Source: Butyriboletus loyo
Taxonomy: Eukaryota; Basidiomycota; Agaricomycetes; Boletales; Boletaceae
Length of the DNA: 64,000 bases
Direction of reading: 5' to 3'
Assembly (NCBI GenBank): GCA_038093515.1
Contig: JBBPSI010000046.1
Location: forward strand, 87,815 to 151,814
Shown: piece by piece, positions 60,812 to 64,000 of the stretch
Layout: each line of letters begins with the position of its first letter
Position numbering within the stretch: position 1 is the stretch's first letter
The notes under the pieces: model-generated
Databases searched by the model: none
What the model saw: the letters and a program-made list of their open reading frames with translations, nothing else
What the model was told of the DNA's origin: nothing
Position numbers and translations under genes: made by a program

Positions 60812-63404
60812 CCTATCCTCTCCCTCTCATTTCCGACCTCGTCGATTGTCTCAAAGGATCGAAAATCTTCACGAAGATGGATATCCGCTGGGGATACAAC
60901 AACGTCCTCATCAAGCCAAATGACCGCTGGAAAGCGGCCTTCATCACCCCCCAAGGGTTGTTCGAACCCACTGTGATGTTCTTTGGACTTTGTAACTCCC
61001 CCGCAACGTTCCAGGCGCTGATGGACCACATCTTCGGCGACCTCATGGCAGAAGGGTGGCTGATCATCTACATGGATGACCTTCTGATCCATTCCGCCAC
61101 CACGCCGAACATGAAGCCCGAACGATCCGCGTCCTGGAAAGGCTTCGGGAACACAAACTCTTCCTCAAACTCGAAAAATGTTCGTTTGATGCCGAGGAAG
61201 TAGAGTATCTCGGAATGATGGTCCGAGAAGGACAGGTCAAAATGGACCCCACCAAGCTGAAAGCCATTCGCGAATGGAACCCTCCCACCTCGGTGAAAGC
61301 TGTCAGGTCTTTCATCGGGTTTTGCAACTTCTATCGGAGATTTATACAGGACTTCTCCCATATTGCGAAGCCGCTACACGACTTGACCAAGAAGAACTCC
61401 CCCTGGGCTTGGACCCCCGCCTGTGAAGCTGCATTCCAGGCGATCAAGCAGTCGTTCTTAAGGCAACCCGTCCTCTCTATGCCCGATGTCACGAAGCCGT
61501 TCGCTGTCATGACAGATGCCTCTCTCACTGCTACCGGAGCAGTCCTCATGCAAAAGGATGTCAACAGCGATTTGCATCCTTGTGCCTACTTGTCTAAGAC
61601 GCTCTCGCCAGCAGAGCGCAACTATGATATTTATGACCGCGAGTTGCTCGCTGTCATTCACGCCTTGGAGGAGTGGCGACACTACCTATGTGGTACCGGT
61701 CACCAAGTGGAGATTCTCACCGACCATAAGAATCTCACTTATTTCCGCCAACCCAACAAGCTCTCTCGCCGGCAAGCACGCTGGCTCATGTTCCTGCAGG
61801 ATTTTGACCTGCACTTCCACCACATCCCGGGCACGCAGATGGGACCCGCTGATGCTCTGTCTCGACGAGATGACGTCGACACCTCCGCTGACAACCAGGA
61901 GGTCACCCTTCTTCCAGAAAACCTGTTCGCCAGGAAAATCGACCTTGCTCTTGCCGAAAAGATCGCTGCCTCCTCCCCCAGCGACCCCATGATTAAACGA
62001 TGCATGCAGGCTCTTTACGAAGACTCCCCCCTCTTCCCCAAAATGAATGCCGGGGACTGGGACTTCGACGGTAAAGAGCTGTATTTCTGCAAGAAGCGCT
62101 ATATCCCGGAAGCAGCACGTGTCGACCTCATCCGATCCCTACACGAAAGTCCCGCTGGAGGTCACGGTGGAATATTCCGCACCCAGAACCTGGTGCAACG
62201 CGATTATTGGTGGCCTGGCATGGCTAATCTTGTCCGACGCTTTGTCTCTGGTTGCGCCATTTGCCAGGCGCATAAAGTTAATACCCATCCCACCGTTCCT
62301 CCTCTCACTCCTCTGGCCAGCATGGCCTCTCGTCCCTTCGAACAAGTCTCGGTCGATCTCATCACCGGACTTCCTCCCTCTTTGGGTTATGATTCTGTCA
62401 TGGTCGTGGTAGACCATGGGCTTACGAAGGGGGTAATTTATTCCCCTTGCAACAAGGACATTGACGCGGCAGGAGTCGCCAAATTATTTTTCAAAACTGT
62501 CTTCCTTCGCTTCGGCCTACACTCCCGCTGCATCTCAGATCGAGGTCCTCAGTTCGCATCTGCCTTCGCTAGAGAGCTCGCAAGGCTCCTCGACTACGAC
62601 CTCGCCCTCTCCTCCACGTACCACCCTCAGACTGATGGTGAAACTGAACGAGTCAACCAGGAACTGGAAACGTATCTCAGGATCTTCTGTGATGGTCACC
62701 CAGAACGATGGGCTGAACTCCTTCCCATGGCCGAGTTCTCCCACAACTCGATGACCCACTCCTCGACCAACGTGACCCCGTTCTCCCTGATGGTCGGCTA
62801 TGAGCCGAGGTCTTATCCTCCAATCGGCAAGACGTTCCTCCCTGCCCTTGAGTCCAGACTCTCGGAACTCACGGGAGCCCGAACGGAAGCTTTAGAAGCC
62901 CATGAGAAGGCACGGCGATTGATGAAGGAACGGATCTCGTCCAAGTTCCGCCCGTGGAAGACTGGGGATAAGGTTTGGCTAGAAGGGCGCAACCTGAGAC
63001 TCAGGTACCCATCAAAGAAGCTCGCCCCAAGACGGGAAGGTCCATTTGAGATTGCACAAGTCATCTCCCCTGTGGCATACAGGCTCCGACTACCGCCGAC
63101 CTGGAAGATCCATGATGTCTTCCACGCGTCCCTCCTGACCCCTTATCGTGAAACGGCAGAACATGGCCCGAATTTCACAAATCCTCCTCCGGAAGAAATA
63201 GACGGAGATGAAGAATACGAGATCGATCGGATCTTATCCCATCACGGCTCGAAGGGACGCCATCAATTCCTTGTGTCCTGGAAAGGATATTCCGCAGCAG
63301 AGAACACCTGGGAACCAAATGGGAACCTGGTCCATGCGCAGGCCTTGCTCAAGGCTTATAAGCTGCGCCACCCCAAGGATTTTCCCTCCCCATCTTCGCA
63401 GTAA
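60812..63404 (+). pseudogene. Gypsy-2 pol remainder with frameshift after YMDD
   Basis: The frame resumes exactly at the insertion point and runs through the RT catalytic YMDD. One base is missing near 61,102 relative to Gypsy-1, and the frame is lost to 61203. From 61215 to 63404 a 729-codon open frame continues through RNase H, integrase and chromodomain. Over that stretch the protein differs from Gypsy-1 at only about a dozen residues, while silent differences are frequent. Confidence 0.9.
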
Positions 63405-63413
63405 AACTCGAAA

Positions 63414-64000
63414 ATGGCCATTCCTCCTGCTGAAAACAATGCCTCCAATGACAACGCCCCTCTCCCGCCTCAGCCTCCCATCCGTTCTTCCCGCCTCCCA
63501 GTGTCCTCCCGCCGCGTCCTCTACGCCGCCATCCTAGAAAACCCTGTCGCCACCTACGCTCTGGAGCAGCGTATGGACTTCACCAGGGACTATGTCCTCC
63601 GTACCCTCGCTTCTCTCTACCGCTCCTACGCCCTCGCCTGCACCGTCCACACCCGTCTTTGCCCAGACAACCAACCCCCCATCTATGCCGCTGCCCTCGA
63701 GTCTTCCCTGATGGAAGCTCGAGGGTACACCCTGGACATCCTCCATGCCGAAGGGTTCGGTTATGTGGTGGACCAGCTTTTGCCAGGTATTCTGGCCCCC
63801 GTCCTCAGACCCATCCTCATCGCGCTTGCTCCTAGGGAGCGGCAATTCTACCTTCACTCCGCCGACCGCATCGGCTACCTCCGCCCCATGGCTCGCGGCC
63901 CCAATCCAGTGCCTCGTCCTCCCCCGGCAAGATCTCCTTCGCCTGTACCTGTTCCAGCGCCATCCGCCCGAGAGTCTCCTGCAACCACATTGGTAGCAGA
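63414..64000 (+). CDS. Gypsy-2 ORF3, partial at the window edge
   Basis: Begins MAIPPAENNASNDNAPLPPQ, 9 nt after the pol TAA and in the pol frame, as in Gypsy-1. The helical domain is well conserved and the visible 195 codons are intact, with a small in-frame insertion near the start. The zinc-knuckle region lies beyond the window. Confidence 0.85.
   Translation, partial: MAIPPAENNASNDNAPLPPQPPIRSSRLPVSSRRVLYAAILENPVATYALEQRMDFTRDYVLRTLASLYRSYALACTVHTRLCPDNQPPIYAAALESSLMEARGYTLDILHAEGFGYVVDQLLPGILAPVLRPILIALAPRERQFYLHSADRIGYLRPMARGPNPVPRPPPARSPSPVPVPAPSARESPATTLVA

Larger units (their letters stand above)
53637..64000 (+). mobile_element. Gypsy-2: broken Ty3/gypsy chromovirus, continues past the window
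   Basis: The pieces are 53637-53721 (start of RT) and 60812-64000 (RT to ORF3). Gypsy-1 is inserted between them with CCTAT duplicated. The 5' LTR, gag, protease and the start of RT are missing. The element runs off the window inside ORF3. Confidence 0.9.

Overview
This window is fungal nuclear DNA, most likely from an agaricomycete basidiomycete. Genes carry many short introns (mostly 45-65 nt), sit on both strands with 90-700 bp between them, and include typical basidiomycete families. I cannot name the species; a Rhizoctonia-like genome is only a guess. All exon joins were worked out by hand from splice signals, reading phase and family resemblance. Wherever I summed exon lengths the coding sequence came out as an exact multiple of three.

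Positions 1-39,068 are gene-dense euchromatin, in order: a mitochondrial PPR protein (-), coilin-like protein (-), spliceosome factor CWC15 (-), translocon subunit SEC63 (+), clamp-loader large subunit RFC1 (+), a cytochrome P450 (-), chromatin AAA-ATPase/bromodomain protein YTA7/ATAD2 (-), an uncharacterised multi-span membrane protein (+), a doubtful small gene (+), RNA polymerase III largest subunit RPC1 (-), proteasome alpha1 (+), KGD4/YMR31-like 2-oxoglutarate dehydrogenase subunit (-), RIC8 (+), an NSR1/nucleolin-type RRM-RGG protein (-) and Rab escort protein (+). These are housekeeping genes with several head-to-head pairs sharing short promoters (CWC15/SEC63, RPC1/proteasome alpha1, KGD4/RIC8, NSR1/REP). 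Five introns appear to be GC-AG rather than GT-AG.

Positions 39,069-64,000 are a nested retrotransposon cluster that can be dissected from 5-bp target-site duplications. An old minus-strand Ty1/copia element (Copia-A) was hit by a solo LTR of family S, a nearly complete second copia (Copia-B, TSD CACTA), a gypsy LTR (TSD ATATG) that itself received two more LTRs, another family-S solo LTR (TSD CATGT) and a family-C solo LTR (TSD GAATG). Copia-A then abuts a gypsy-LTR junction with mismatched flanks. After it comes a Ty3/gypsy chromovirus (Gypsy-2) whose reverse transcriptase was split by a complete relative, Gypsy-1 (53,722-60,811, TSD CCTAT).

The most interesting system is the Gypsy-1/2 family. 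It has gag, then pol (protease, RT, RNase H, integrase, chromodomain), then a third long ORF lying in the same frame as pol after a TAA and a 9-nt spacer. That ORF ends in three zinc knuckles, whereas the gag carries only a permuted C-C-C-H one. The LTR and PBS fit Tf1/sushi-type self-priming. The two copia elements carry ten nonsense codons that I could place, all TGA where arginine is expected, the signature of CpG deamination.
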